Source of the DNA: Agrypnia vestita
Lineage: Eukaryota; Arthropoda; Insecta; Trichoptera; Phryganeidae
Length of the DNA: 64,000 nt
Assembly (NCBI GenBank): GCA_016648135.1
Contig: JADDOH010004277.1
Location: 25,238-89,237, forward strand
Reading direction: 5' to 3'
Made by a program: the position numbers and the translations under genes. The notes below the pieces were generated by a model. That model was not told the origin of the DNA, searched no databases, and saw only the letters and a list, made by a program, of their open reading frames with translations. How positions within the stretch are numbered: the stretch's first letter is position 1; each line of letters begins with the position of its first letter. Shown here piece after piece: positions 44,934-57,590 of the stretch.

Positions 44934-46545
44934 CTGAAAATATAATTAATTTTCTCAATTAATATAGAAGCGAATATTTTTATGGTTAGTTTATTCCCAT
45001 CTTTGCACAACTAATTATTTGTGATATTGACATTATTGTGACATTTTTTCGATTTTCCTAGTAAAAAAAAGTTATTCTAAAAAAATGATTATTTTAGATG
45101 ATTTTTCAGTTATCTTGAACCCAAGATCTGTTGCCAAGGATACTTTGTTTTCAGTCTCCTTTCGTTTTGGTATACCTCTATAAAAGTCAAAAAAGAATGT
45201 ACGTATATGTATGTACGTAAAATTAAAGAATATTGAAATGTAAAAGATGTCAAGACGCCGAATACGATGTGTTAAATTTATTATACCTACAGAAGAACAT
45301 TTAAAAATTCTTTCAGTTAGTTCTGCTTTTCAAAAAAATTTATTCAAAATATTACATTTCGATTTTGATGATAAGAAATTAATAATTCTACATATTTGTA
45401 AATATTTGTTTATTTTTAAATGAAAATACACGAAATAATAATTTTAGAAAGTCGTCTTTATAACCAATCAGTTTTCTAATTTCAAGCCACGTACATCGGA
45501 GTCCTTAATTTATTGTTGTTTTTGAGTTTCAATTCTAAATGCAACAAAATGCATTTTGTTAAATTTTTAACAGACACCATTGGTTTGCTAGTCTGTCAAA
45601 TAATGAGTTCGATTACTTCAAAACTGAGGAAATAATGTTAATTATGTAATGATTTTACACTAATAATTAATATTTGATAAGGTTCACACTGCTAATTATA
45701 CATGTTATTACAGTTTATTAACCTTATGTACATTATGCCTATTTATTATTCCGAAACCACCAAAACATAATTTGTTAAACACAACAATACCTGTACGTAT
45801 ATTTCACAATATTATTACAAGCTAATACAAGTAAAATTTACTTGTATTAGCTTGTAATAATATTGTCCCTACCCCCAAGTTCTCCTTACCAAATGTGGTA
45901 GATAAACCTGATAAAGCATCGAATATTATCTCAATATCAACTGGTATTTTATTAGACTGAATCAATTTTTATAATATTTTAAGGTATTCAAATAAGATTG
46001 GATTCTGCGTCTAACATTAAAGCTATTGAAGAGCAAAGGAATAATTACGTAGAGGTTTACGTAATGAATCCAATTTATATGCGAATAATTTATGAATTTC
46101 ATTACTAACTGTCGCTGATCCAATATCTTGATTTTTAAAAAATGACAATCGTTGGGTGTTCGTTTTTATAAAAATCTACGAAATTCTGTATCCATTTTAT
46201 ACAATTTATACTTTGGTGCAGTATCTTTATTTTAAATATTTTATTGTTTTCTACCACGAAAACAGATCTTGTCTAAAGTTTCATGTTTCTGGTGCAGAAA
46301 TGACCCTTGTTAACCTTTTTGACGCCGTTCCTAGCCACACACGATAGTAAGATAAACATAGACTACACAATCAGCCGTTTTACTATGATTTTACCCCCCT
46401 ACTAGCGGGTTGTAACTATCCCTAATAGAAATTTAATGTTAAATATTTATTATTCTTATGTAAATCTAATTTACGATCATTACTCGTTTCTGGGTGTAAC
46501 CCGTTAAATATTTTCAAAAAAACTGACATTCAATTGTTAATTTAG
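44934..46545. other. Upstream cyclase intron (start), no gene seen
   Basis: Begins on the minus-strand side with the acceptor ttttcag at 44934-44940 and an AT-rich pyrimidine-containing tract. It holds the near-zero-loop palindrome at 45807-45865. The preceding cyclase exon was not found anywhere in 44934-64000, so the intron probably exceeds 19 kb. Confidence 0.6.
45807..45865. repeat. Perfect 29-bp palindrome with a 1-base centre
   Basis: Left arm 45807-45835 (starts caatattattacaagctaat), centre A at 45836, right arm 45837-45865 (starts tttacttgtattagcttgta). No mismatch. Confidence 0.96.
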
Positions 46546-46547
46546 GA

Positions 46548-47530
46548 GTGTTGGTACATAGTTTTTCTACACTTTTTACACAGTTTCGATTTTTGATAAT
46601 AAGACAAGGTTGCCCACTTTCGTCAATCCTGTTCACTCTTTATATGGACAGGAAAATTCGGAAAAGCCAAACAGCAAGGATCATAAGAGTTGGGGATATG
46701 AAAATAGATTATTTACTCTTCGCAGATGCTATAGCAAGGCTGGCTCCCACACAAGAGGGCCAAGAAGAGTGGATAAACTTCTTTAATGAAAAGTGCACTC
46801 AAGTAGGGATGAAGATGAGTACTACCAAAATAATGGTTATGGTCGTAGGAAAAGATCAAGAGCAGTGCTCGATCAGCATACAGGGGACCCAGCTGAAGCA
46901 AGTCAAAAAATTCAAATACCTTGGGGTGGAATTAACTAGCGACGGGAGGCAGGAAAGTGAAATAGATAGAAGAATCGGATCTGCAGTCGGCGTTCTACGT
47001 TCTCTGTATAGTGCGGTGATAAGAAAATCCGAGCATAGTATCAAGACAAAACTGACTATTTTCAATTATGTGTACAGGTCCACCCTAATATATGCCCATC
47101 AAATTTGGATCCTGACGGAGAGACTGACAGCAAGGATCCAGGATGCCGAGATGAGTTTTTTGAGGGGGGTAGCGGGAGTCACATTGATGGACAGAGTGAG
47201 AAGTGCCAACATAAGGCAAACACTCAGCATGGAACCCGTACTCCTACATACAGATTAATCACAATTGAGGTGGCTTGGACATGTGCTAAAAATTCCAGAG
47301 GAACGAATACCAAGAAGAATTCTCCTGGCAACCCCGGAAGGAAGACGGCCAGTGAGTTGTCCCAGATTAATCTGGGAGAGGCAACAGAAAAATGTGTACG
47401 AACAGAATGGGCCTAGACTACTTGACTCATACAGAAGCAATGCAAAATAGGGGAACATGGAAACACTTTGTCGAGTCTTTGGGTTCCCGACCCTACTAGG
47501 ACAAGGAGATAAAGATGAATGAAAGAATGA
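46548..47530 (+). pseudogene. RTE-type LINE reverse transcriptase, 3' half
   Basis: Second and longer copy of the family at 1265-1985. It reads IRQGCPLSSILFTLYMDR, DMKIDYLLFADAIARL (motif C, with the second Asp of FADD changed to Ala), EEWINFFNEKCTQVGMKMST, KKFKYLGVELTSDGRQESEI, VLRSLYSAVIRKSEHS, YRSTLIYAHQIWILTERLTA and EMSFLRGVAGVTLMDRVRSA. A stop at 47256-47258 and frameshifts follow, through RWLGHVLKIPEERIPRRILL to LVESLGS-like text and the tail aaggagataaagatgaatga. It is a 5'-truncated dead copy lying about 1.6 kb upstream of exon A, antisense to the cyclase. Confidence 0.87.
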
Positions 47531-47534
47531 TAAT

Positions 47535-48310
47535 AAGAAATGCGGACTTAATCAGAATCAATTTTAATGTTGAATACCCCGTATTAGTGCGGTGTGTGCG
47601 CTAAATGTAGGTTTCCGTTGATTGTATTTAGGTACATTAGGTGTTTACATAAGGATCATTCAAGAACACAAAATTGAGAACAAATCAAACATAAAAAAAC
47701 ATATTATTACAAAATGTTTCGTTGTTACAATTTTTTAAGTGAAATAAATATAATATTGTAATTCAAATCCAGGAAAGATAAATTAGGACATAATAAATAT
47801 TCGACGATTTAAAAAAGTGTTCCTGTGTACGTATGCATATTTATGACCTTCTTGCCACTGATTATACAGGTCTACGGTAAAAAACTTTTTGATAATTACA
47901 GTTCCATGTATCTATCCCTTCCAAAATCATGTTTTCTATAAGTTTACAGTCAGTGTTTCCTATAAGAGCTCGATTTCAGTACATTATTAATTAGTAATCC
48001 TCGATAACTGCATTAAATTTTTTTTGGACATTGCTGCCTTTGCCTTTATACCCCACACATGCACTTTATTCTAGCACCACTAAAGTATTTCACCAAAGCA
48101 TTACACGACTTACGCGGAAGTGGACTTACAGATTGAAATCATCATCCACTATGTTGACATCGGCCAATCACTCACTGCATCTTCTCTTCCTTCACCTCTA
48201 CTCTGACTCCTACCTCCTCAGCCTTTTCACCCATTCCTATCACCGTGCTACATTAATTATTTATTGTCTTAATATTATCAATATTTAAAGCATTAACTTT
48301 GTGGTTAGAC
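47535..48310. other. Intronic sequence with a fragment of the hAT-type MITE
   Basis: 47978-48060 matches the interior of the 455-bp MITE (3875-3970): tttcagtacattattaatta, gtaatcctcgataactgcat, tttggacattgctgcc. Ends are missing. The rest is unrecognised. Confidence 0.55.
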
Positions 48311-48313
48311 ATT

Positions 48314-48429
48314 ATAACAGATTGTTAGTTAACTTTGTAAAAACCACTACCAGATTTTAGGTCTACTGGTTTCGGGACTTACTCGTCTCTTCGTAGTGGT
48401 TTTTACAAAGTTAACTAACAATCTGTTAT
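48314..48429. repeat. Perfect 37-bp inverted repeat with a 42-base loop
   Basis: Left arm 48314-48350 (ataacagattgttagttaac ...) and right arm 48393-48429 (... gttaactaacaatctgttat) are exact reverse complements. The loop (cagattttaggtctactggt ...) is of ordinary composition. Confidence 0.96.
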
Positions 48430-48639
48430 TTATTTTCTTCATTAATTATTGCTCTTCTTCATATATTTTTCATATATATAAAAGTATATTGTAATATTGT
48501 TTGTTGCTTAGTACTATTTATTAATCAACTTAAAAGTATTGTCTTAACTAACTTTGTATTTAATTCACGGTACCTTGATCATGTGAATCTTTTTAATTGG
48601 TCTATGTATTAAACAGTATGCTCATACATTATAATGATT

Positions 48640-49195
48640 AAAAAGATTTCTTAATAAATAAATATATTTATTTATTTATTTAATTAATACACGGTACAAC
48701 GTACCATTAAAGAAACAATATATATAAACATGTTTAGATTGATAGGTAATAATAAAAAAAGGAGATAAGATATAATTCTATCAAAAACAATTAATAAAGT
48801 GATATTTAAAGAAAAATAAAACATTACTTAACATAAAGTATAACAAAATTATATCAAATGAAATAATAGTTATCAAATCAAATACGAATGTCAACAATCA
48901 ATAAAACTACAACAAATTAAAATAATTATGTCTGAAATTCAAGAAGCAACAAAATTACAACAAAATGAAATAATTGTAAACAAATCCAATCTAAAAATCA
49001 AGAACCAATAAAAATGACAGTAAAATAAAATGAAATGTAAAATTCAAAAATCTAAAAACAAGAGATAGACATGACATCAATAACCAATTATAAACGACCG
49101 AATTCGTCCAGAAGAGCTTTCTTGTAGGCGGCTAGTGTTTCCGAAAAAACATCCGATAGGTAGCCATACTCGTTTCCTAACCTATATATAAGTGA
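48640..49195 (-). pseudogene. LINE 3' end: last codons, UTR and (AAAT)n tail
   Basis: On the minus strand a frame running left from about 49190 reads LGNEYGYLSDVFSETLAAYK then KALLDEFGRL and a stop near 49093. This resembles the C-terminus of insect Jockey-like reverse transcriptases (N-x-LP ... F ... L-x-x-FK). About 420 bp of UTR follow and then a taaataaataaata tail at about 48655-48682. Confidence 0.6.
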
Positions 49196-49394
49196 TATAA
49201 TATATAAGTGAACTATATAAGTGAACGTCAGATTAAAGTAAGAAGTTTAAAGATCGGACAAAAAAATTCAACAGTTTTAATATTAAATACCTATACTGAA
49301 GCATTTTCATACAATGATAGCGATTAATCTCATGGGATATTCATAAGACGACATCTATAGTCAGTTTTTTGTTCAAGGTACGGTATTAAACCAC

Positions 49395-49615
49395 CTGTGT
49401 AGTTGCCGTAACAAGTTTCCTCGGTGCGCCGTAATACAAACCGCTCGCTGACAGGAAAATTGTACCGGCGCGGCTTTGTTTACGGGCTTCCCGGCAAAAT
49501 ATTACCCGTAAATCTCTCAGCGGGGTTCGCAACCCGCTCCGCGAGTACGCTCGTGACATCCCACAGCCGCCGACCGCAGCGCGCGAAGGTGGGCATCCCA
49601 CGGTATCGCTAATTG
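49395..49615. promoter_or_regulatory. CpG-rich island of about 220 bp
   Basis: A sharply bounded GC- and CpG-rich block (gtaccggcgcggctttgttt; cagccgccgaccgcagcgcg) inside AT-rich intron, about 4.5 kb upstream of exon A. Both strands have open frames simply because stop codons are AT-rich. No protein motif and no copy in the window. It could be an intronic promoter or enhancer, or a foreign fragment. Confidence 0.35.
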
Positions 49616-49619
49616 TTCA

Positions 49620-51665
49620 GAAGCACTTTAATCAATTTGATTTCCCTCTGGTACATGTTTTTGCTTTGACCTTTCAAAAGTTCCTGTTTACCAATTATAA
49701 TTATCAATTTAAATTTTGATTTTATAATTCATGTTGAATTCGTAATACAACGATAAATTACAATAAATTAAATTTATTATTATGATACTGTCTGGCAAAG
49801 TAAGCAGTTCACAGAAATTTTTATATATTTTTTAATTATCTACCCTGTATATGAATTTTTAGTTTTATCACAATTTATTCAGCATCCGGGTGGAGTAAAA
49901 TAACTTAATTATTTTATAAATTTTTGCTTTCTTATTATTACTTAATATTTATAAACATATATGATACTTTTATAGTTTTTTGTTTAGCTTGCAGATTACT
50001 GACTTGTTATTAATATTTATATACATGATACTTTTATAGTTAGGTATTTGTTTAGCTTGCAGATTACTGGTATGCAATTTTAAAAATGTTGATAAAATTA
50101 TTGAAAGAAAATTATATCCAATTGTGAAGGTATTCTCTGTTAGCGGTAATGGGTATGTATATATGTAGGCATATGTAAATATACTATTCATACATAATTT
50201 TATATATTTATTTGTTTGTACACATGTTTGGATTAGTGATTGACAATAACACCTTTTTATGGTTGACATGCCAGAAAATTATTTTTTAAAGATATATACT
50301 TTTAAGATTTGGTAAATTTAATAATGGACTAATTAGTACACGATAGTTAGGTTATCTAGCAGGTAGTTTTAACGCAAAGATAATAAAAACAATAGATAAT
50401 TTTACAAGGTAGCTAACACCGACTAGGAACAAAAAAATACCAGTTAAAAAGTGTGAAGACACGAAGAATGTATTAGATACTAGGCATATTGGAAGAACTC
50501 ACAATGGTTATATCACTTAAATTTGTGAGTTATATCACTCCATAGACGATATAACTCACAAATTTAACTAGAGATCTACTTTTTAATTCACAATATTTCA
50601 TATTTCACAATCACTCGTAAATGGAAGTCGCACGTCTGTGGTTGCAATTATTTCCGAACAATCTTTAGGTACTCGCTAGTTTTTCGCTTTATCTGTGACT
50701 TCGCTAATGTCAATTTTAGAATTTAGTTCCGCGCATTTTGCGTAATTTATAACAGCTCGAGTTTCAGAAAAGTCTCGCATATTTTACTTAAATGTTCGAT
50801 TATGTGTAGTTCTTACAGTTTTAGACTTTCGTGACAGAACTATTAGAAAAGCATATTTTTACGAACAAAAGTGGGGAGATCATCGGTTATCTGCTCTTAA
50901 TGTATTTTTTTTTATTAATATTATAATTAAAAATAAAGCTTCAATTCTACGTTAAAATTATTTATTTATTATATTTTTTCTAACAATACAGAGAAAACAA
51001 AGCCATCAGCTTATTAAGCACCACCCTATACATACGTGAACAAAATAAATTATTCGCCTGAGGGCGGGCAAACCTATGTGAAAGCAGTATTAAAAAAATG
51101 TGATTTTTCAGAACATTGATTGCAATACCGATGTTCATTTCAAAAAATCTTTTATAACACACAATTAGATGCAGAGAAATCGGTATCCTAACTTAATTCG
51201 ATGGTTTATAATGGGCAAACAACTTTCTTACACAAAAAGCTAGTTTTGGTAAGATTAGAAAATCTAAAGAAAGAGATGTAGCAAGTTTTAAGAACAAGCC
51301 AAAAAAATGGATTACATAAAAGATATACCACGTTAATACATGGCCAGATGCTCCGAATTTATTTCATTCGAATAAAACAAATCCGAACCTCATTGCAGTA
51401 TTTTCGTCGAATACCCGATACCATTTTTCAAATGGACTCATTGCCCAAATGACCCAGGGTTTATTTGCACTATGTATAACTAATATTTATCATAGATACA
51501 TGAAATAAATAAAAAATTTAGAATTTCGGTTAAATATCGTTTTAAATCGGTTATATTTTTACCTTAAATTATTTAAATTTTTAAATAAAATACCAGTGGT
51601 CGAGAATGATTGTCAAAAGACTTTAAAAATAATCATATTCATATAATGCTTATTTATGTAGAATA
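49620..51665. other. Intronic sequence, no gene seen
   Basis: Contains a partial direct duplication at about 49940-50070 (gatacttttatagtt ... tgtttagcttgcagattact, twice) and the stem-loop at 50517-50567. 50620-50880 is less AT-rich and unique in the window. No reading frame with a motif. Confidence 0.5.
50517..50567. repeat. Perfect 20-bp stem-loop
   Basis: ttaaatttgtgagttatatc (50517-50536) and gatataactcacaaatttaa (50548-50567), with an 11-base loop. Confidence 0.95.
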
Positions 51666-51671
51666 TTTATC

Positions 51672-51765
51672 TAAAGGTTAAGACTCTCGCCTAGCGATCC
51701 AGTGGTCGATGGAAAAAAATGTGATACATAATTTCATGTTCGCCTGTCTATTTGAAGAAAAAAAG
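51672..51765 (+). repeat. SINE S1, internally deleted copy
   Basis: ggttaagactctcgcctagc gives the head and gtgatacataatttcatgtt then cgcctgtctattt the 3' end, with the B box and the middle missing. An A-rich tail follows. Confidence 0.6.
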
Positions 51766-51769
51766 AGTT

Positions 51770-52390
51770 TTATTTAAAAGCCTATTTATTACAAATAAAC
51801 ATACAACAGAACATAGAATACATTTTCATTATATTATTGATGATGAACTTTGTGACCTCTACTTGAGTTTAAATACATTTTATATTTTACTCCTGGAGTT
51901 TCGAGTGTATCGGAATCTCTAATCAACACAAAGTATAAAACTGACTACATTCAAATTTTGAAAAAAATACATGTAGCATTAGGTGGGAATGCAATTAATT
52001 AATTAATTAATTAGGTGCTGATAAAAAGTACCGGAGTTACAGGCGTAAAAGTGGTTGGAACGGTGATAGTACATCTTCGTCGTATTTTCATCTCGTCAAG
52101 GAAGGATGTGAATGGCGAAATTTACTTGTTCAAGTATTTTTGTGTCCATGAAGGAATTTTGATGGCGCGAGTTATTAGTTAATGAATCTCGTAATGAATC
52201 TGTTGATGAGAGATTTGAACGGCTTATTGATTTCTGGTGATTTATAGAGTCACATGCAGCGGCATGCAATCTTTTTTTACAAAATACGACGTACAATGTA
52301 CTTTAATAGAATTTTTACAAAATACATCGAATTAAAAAAATATGTATCTCATAATATATGCCTTTTTTTAATATAATAAAGTAAGATTTT
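51770..52390. other. Intronic AT-rich sequence, no gene seen
   Basis: An (AATT)n run at 51993-52011. Nothing else recognised. Confidence 0.6.
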
Positions 52391-52393
52391 TCA

Positions 52394-52495
52394 GGTTATA
52401 ATATAATTTATGTTAGATAAAATTTCACTTCGCATTTATATTTAAAAAGTGCGTTTACATATAGCTTATGCTTCAATGTACTGACTGCACCTACC
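52394..52495. mobile_element. Right end of a hAT-type MITE
   Basis: ttatgcttcaatgtactgac followed by tgcacctacctg matches the right end of 3609-4063. The other end was not found. Confidence 0.45.
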
Positions 52496-52619
52496 TGATA
52501 TTCATATGCTCCATTTTTTAAATATATTTATTAGATCGATATGAATGATTAAAGAAAACTCACTTTGTATAATATATTAATTACGAAGAAAAAATACGAA
52601 GAAGAAATTATCTATAAAA

Positions 52620-52685
52620 AAATAATAACCAGCGGGACTCAAACTCGAAACTTATTGAATATTACCGCTAGACCACCACATATAT
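52620..52685 (-). repeat. tRNA-like SINE head fragment
   Basis: On the minus strand tggtggtctagcggtaatat resembles an A box and gagtttgagtcccgctgg a B box. The spacing is short, so the copy is deleted or decayed. Confidence 0.4.
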
Positions 52686-52689
52686 AGGC

Positions 52690-54735
52690 AATAAATGGTT
52701 GTCTTATCTAACTATTTTTGTAAGATATTATTGGAAATAATCATATTTTTATAATGATCTTTTTTAAATATCTTTAACAGAATATGCTAAAGGTTATTGG
52801 ACTGCCAGTAGATTTTTATCTTTTATTTTTTTAATTATTGGATTTTTTAAATTACTTCTAACTTTGTTGTACCTAAATAATTATAACTTTAAAAATTTGT
52901 TCAAAATTAATGAAAAAAATGAACTTAATCCTAGATAGCAAATAAACCTAGAGCTAAAAATAAAACAATTTAACATGTTTCTAGAAAAGGACAAGATAAA
53001 ATAAACACTCCAGCTGAGTGATTTGGCTAATATTTTTTAAGGGTTGAGGGTCGTGGGTGTAAGGGGATTGTTCTAGGGTTGAATAGCATTTGTTATAGGG
53101 AATTTATTGAATTGGAATGGGAATTTCTGTGGAATAGAATAATGTATTGTTTTGGAAGAGGCTACCGTGTACGTACCCAGACAATGTATTAATAGTAGAT
53201 CAGCAAGGTTTGGTACCTACATAGAGGATAGAGCATATTATATGTATATATATATATATATATACGTGAAGCAGTATGCAAAGTTCTGCGTTGGTTGAAG
53301 ATAGTTTTACATTTTGAGCTTTAAGTTCGAAAACACGACTTTTTTTCAGTGAATAAACAAATGATAAAAATCTTATAAGGATGCAACTTATTTTTTCTTA
53401 AATAGAAAATAATGATTTTTAAAATTAACTTTGGGATAAAAATATTCAATGGAATTATAAAAATATGGAATAAATAAAAACCACGTCCAGTATCAGTCAA
53501 ATGAATGATTAAGCTGAATATAGATTTTCATTCTTACAATACAAGAGGAGGTGGCAATATGAGACTTCCAAAGAAAAAGAAAAACATCTCACAAAAGTAT
53601 ATGATATACCAAGGTTTAAAAATTTTCGATAGAAATTCAAAACACAGTGAATATAAGGAGGTTTACACAGGAGTGTAAAAATGCTATTATAAAACTTTTA
53701 AATAACTAGATGGAATGCAATATGTTTGAATAAAATCATGTATTAACTCACACAACATTATCTGTGGAAGTAAATAATTAAGAGAAATAAATAAATAAAA
53801 CAAAAACTGATGTACCAGTTAACGAATAACAGACAATTATAAAGACAGCCTTTTTAAATGATGACGTACCTACTCACAGAAAAAAATTCAGTAACTTAAA
53901 TATCATCTGGCATTCTATAGTTTTTCTTAAGAGGCTACTTATATCACCGCCTTAGATCAGTGTCATGGCACCACAAAGAACATGCAACATCTACTCTACT
54001 TCAAATGAAGACCGAGCTAGTTTTCTTACGCCCTTTCTGTATAATGGCTTTATATTAGACACTGAAAATAGTTAGAGGTTAATAACAACAGTGCTAATAA
54101 AATCTAGACTAATAATTCTGAGCAATTCCTCACTGTTTAGATATAATGACAAATTGACTTTTTTCCTTTCAAAGCTAAATTAGGTGAATTCTTATATTCC
54201 TCATTCTAATTTTTCTTCACTAGTATGAAACGAATGTGTACTAATAAACATATTACACCATATTATGTCTACAAATAAATATACAAATAATATTTCTTGA
54301 GACTGGTGTCCCTGGTAGGACGGAAATCTTAATAATAAAGATTCGTCATTAAATTAGGTTGAAAATATTAACTTTGACACCTCATTTAATAATCATCGCG
54401 AATAATCACTACAGTTTTAAGGCCAAATCCATCAATAATATAAAATAAACATTTAATCTTTAATTAGCCTTAAAGTAGCAAGTACAAAAAATCAATTCAC
54501 TTTAAATTTGTTGTATTCCGCATGGGTGTTGAGATATACGTGAAACAGATTATAGTTCTAACGCACATTTCTTAATGCTTTTTTAATTATATACTTGAAA
54601 TGAACCAAAGAAAATATTCTGGTACGATCAAAAATATAACCTACTCAACTATTTTTAGGGGTTCAATTTAATTATTCGATTTTGATATTTCTCTACTTTT
54701 TGTGTACTTGTGTGATTCTTAGTAAAATGTTATTT
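52690..54735. other. Intronic AT-rich sequence, no gene seen
   Basis: A G-rich patch at 53035-53170 and a (TA)n run at 53240-53264. No gene or repeat boundary seen. Confidence 0.55.
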
Positions 54736-54737
54736 TG

Positions 54738-54873
54738 TATTTTTAGCGAAATTTAAAATAAATTAAATTTTAATAAATATTATTATTAAGTTCTACGGGT
54801 AGTAGACTTAACCTGTAGAACTTAATAATAATATTTATTAAAATTTAATTTATTTTAAATTTCGCTAAAAATA
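54738..54873. repeat. Perfect 59-bp inverted repeat with an 18-base loop
   Basis: Left arm 54738-54796 (tatttttagcgaaatttaaa ...) and right arm 54815-54873 (... tttaaatttcgctaaaaata) are exact reverse complements over 59 positions. The loop is 54797-54814. No target duplication or known transposon end. Confidence 0.97.
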
Positions 54874-54874
54874 A

Positions 54875-56109
54875 ATATGGAACTCTACAAAAACACAAAA
54901 ACCATAAATAAAAAAAAATTATTTTGTATTTTCATGTTTTTCTTCATAACTTGCTCAACACAAAATGTTTCCTATCTAATGAGATATGTCAAAAACATCC
55001 TAAATATGTAACAATTTTTCTTTTTCGAAAATCTTTATAGCAGAATACTGTAAGTAGTTGCGATATATTCTTGAAGACGTTAGTCATTAAATTATAAACT
55101 TAATGTAGACAATTAAATGAAAAAGTAAGTAATTTAATCGAATCGTTAAAATCAATCTTTTATAGATATGCATGAGAAAACGTAACAAATAATTACAATT
55201 TTCTAAATCTGTGTAATTCTCCATGCGTACTCTATATGAACAAATAATTTATTCATGCGGACTTATCCCGAAACAAATGTTATACATTTGTTTGATTTTG
55301 TAAAGCCACATACAACGAATAATTTGACTATAATTCAAACTGATCTAACTTTTACAACCCTTAACCCTGAACCATTATGACTTAGAACTTAACTCGTGTT
55401 TGACCGAGCGTTAATCTTCTGCGGAGTTTCGAAGTAAATTGTCAACGAAAGACCGCTTTTGAAGCCTAGTGTAAACCTCAAAGTCTCAATTATTCACGAT
55501 TAATGTAAAATAAAGTTTTTGCAACGTAATCTAGATTAATTTGTGAGATCTCGTAGACTGTGTCTATCCTTGATTTAAAATAAAACCACATTCAATCGAA
55601 TTCCAGGAACCTTCTAAAATTAAAATTTTCAAAGCCCCCCGTAATCCTAATATAAACCGTCACGAGCATTAAAGTTTTAGATCAAATATATCATCTTGCT
55701 TTCTTGGTGGCCAATATAATTTTATCTATTAATGTCGCTGTGTAGAGGAATAATTTCAATTACACTTCACGCTAGAATTTCTCACGTTTTTTAATGATCC
55801 TATTAATCACCGTTAAACGCATTTTATAGGCAATAGACTATAATAATTATTTGAATAATTAAGGTTTAATTGAAGTATTTCCAAACACCCTGCTTTATTC
55901 AAGACTCCCCAGTTCATTATGTAATTTGATTTTCAATTATAGGATATGAATTGTTTAAATATAAAATTTTACAATTACTTTAAATTTTCACTGGGGCGTA
56001 GTTCGTATGCGTGTATGTATTATATATAATAGACCGGCATTCAATTAAGCCCTACGAATTAATTAGGTAACATACTAGTTCCGAGGCCCTATATTATTTA
56101 TATATCCGC
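54875..56109. other. Intronic sequence, low in repeats
   Basis: 55370-55950 has no match elsewhere in the window and is moderately complex. It could be conserved intronic DNA. No coding signal. Confidence 0.5.
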
Positions 56110-56505
56110 CTACGGACGAAATATGCATCTGGTATAGCTGCGCTTGAGAGTGCGCGAATTCAGATCCCAGAGTTATTTTTGTTCAAATTTCTACAGTGCT
56201 GGATCATGCATCACTGGAATTAATGTATCGTTAGTTATATATGCGATCACATATAGAGTACATATTAATTATGTAAGGGATAGAGTCCATAGTAGTCATC
56301 CTATGTTGATTATGTCTTGACGCCTTAAGTTTAAAATTTTATCTTCGCCGAGCGAATGTTACAATTGTGTAAAATGATCACTTAAGCCAACCAAAAGACA
56401 GGTCATAAGTCCTGTTACACCCAAATGACTTCTATACCTACTTTCCCATAATTAATACAGTTTCCTCTCTGTGAGATATCTATAATATATACACTAATTG
56501 ATTTA
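56110..56505 (+). repeat. tRNA-derived SINE-like repeat
   Basis: The head has ctggtatagctgcgcttgag (A box-like) and aattcagatccc (B box-like). The 3' part contains gatcacttaagcc, ggtcataagtcctg and acttctatacctactttccc, shared with repeats at 60240-60340, 61315-61445 and 62085-62205. Confidence 0.5.
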
Positions 56506-57590
56506 GATTTCAAGTTTAGTCACCATTTCAGGAGAAATTGGTTTAGGCTGGCAAGTGAATTAGAAATTAATACAATCTTAATTTTAATCGATCATTAAAA
56601 AGACTTTTTATTTATTGTAATTATTTATGTAGCTTAACTCAAAAAATATTATTTTTAATATTTTTTTAATTAATTGTATTTAGTTTGATCGTATTGAGTT
56701 GATTTTATTTTTTTAAATGTATTTAGAATACAATCATAAGAAAATATTTCTTCTCAGGCTTTAAACTTCCATACACTATTTTGAATTTTAAAATCTTAAA
56801 TTAAAATAAAACTTTGAATTGCCTACTTACTTTATATTTTTTGAAGAAAAAAAACGTGCGTGTACTCAAGTAGGCGCGGTGGAAGTTACATTTACTTAAT
56901 AACTAAAAGAAAAACAAAACTTAAACATAAAGTCAAAATAATAAATTAATAACGCTCAAAGTATTGAGTTGTAAAAATATATACTGATATTGTCGGTTAT
57001 TTTATTAAGTTTCAAGAAAAGAAATAAAACTCATACTTACAGAAATGTATCGTCGAATATTTAAAATAATCGGAGAAAACTTTCTAAAAAAATAATCGAA
57101 AAATTTGTGATCTCACATATAAACAGAATCTGACAGCCGACAAGAATTCGATATTGCGACATAAGTTCTGGTATCGCATTTCCGCTACATGCCGCTTGTG
57201 CAACCAAGCGCGGATCCAGGGGGGGGGTCATGGGGGTCATGACCCCCCCCTGGGCTGGGTCCAGGACTTAGGTGGACCACTAATTAAAATACTCATACTC
57301 ACATTTAGTCACTTACTAACTTTTTTATTTTTCAGGTACTACTGTAACTTTAAGCAGAATACTGCAATCGATCTCGATTGATTTAAAAAAAGATAATTAA
57401 TGATACTATAAGTGTTCTACAAAATAAAAGAGAAAATGCGGACGTAATTTACCGACAGCTTTTTGAAGAGGCTAAAGAAGTAGCTGAGCAGCTAGATGTA
57501 GAAATTAAATGTCCCAGAATAGTGTCAAGACAAATACATAGGACCAATAACCAAACTGCTCAATCTACTGAAGAGTATTTCCGCAGAGCC

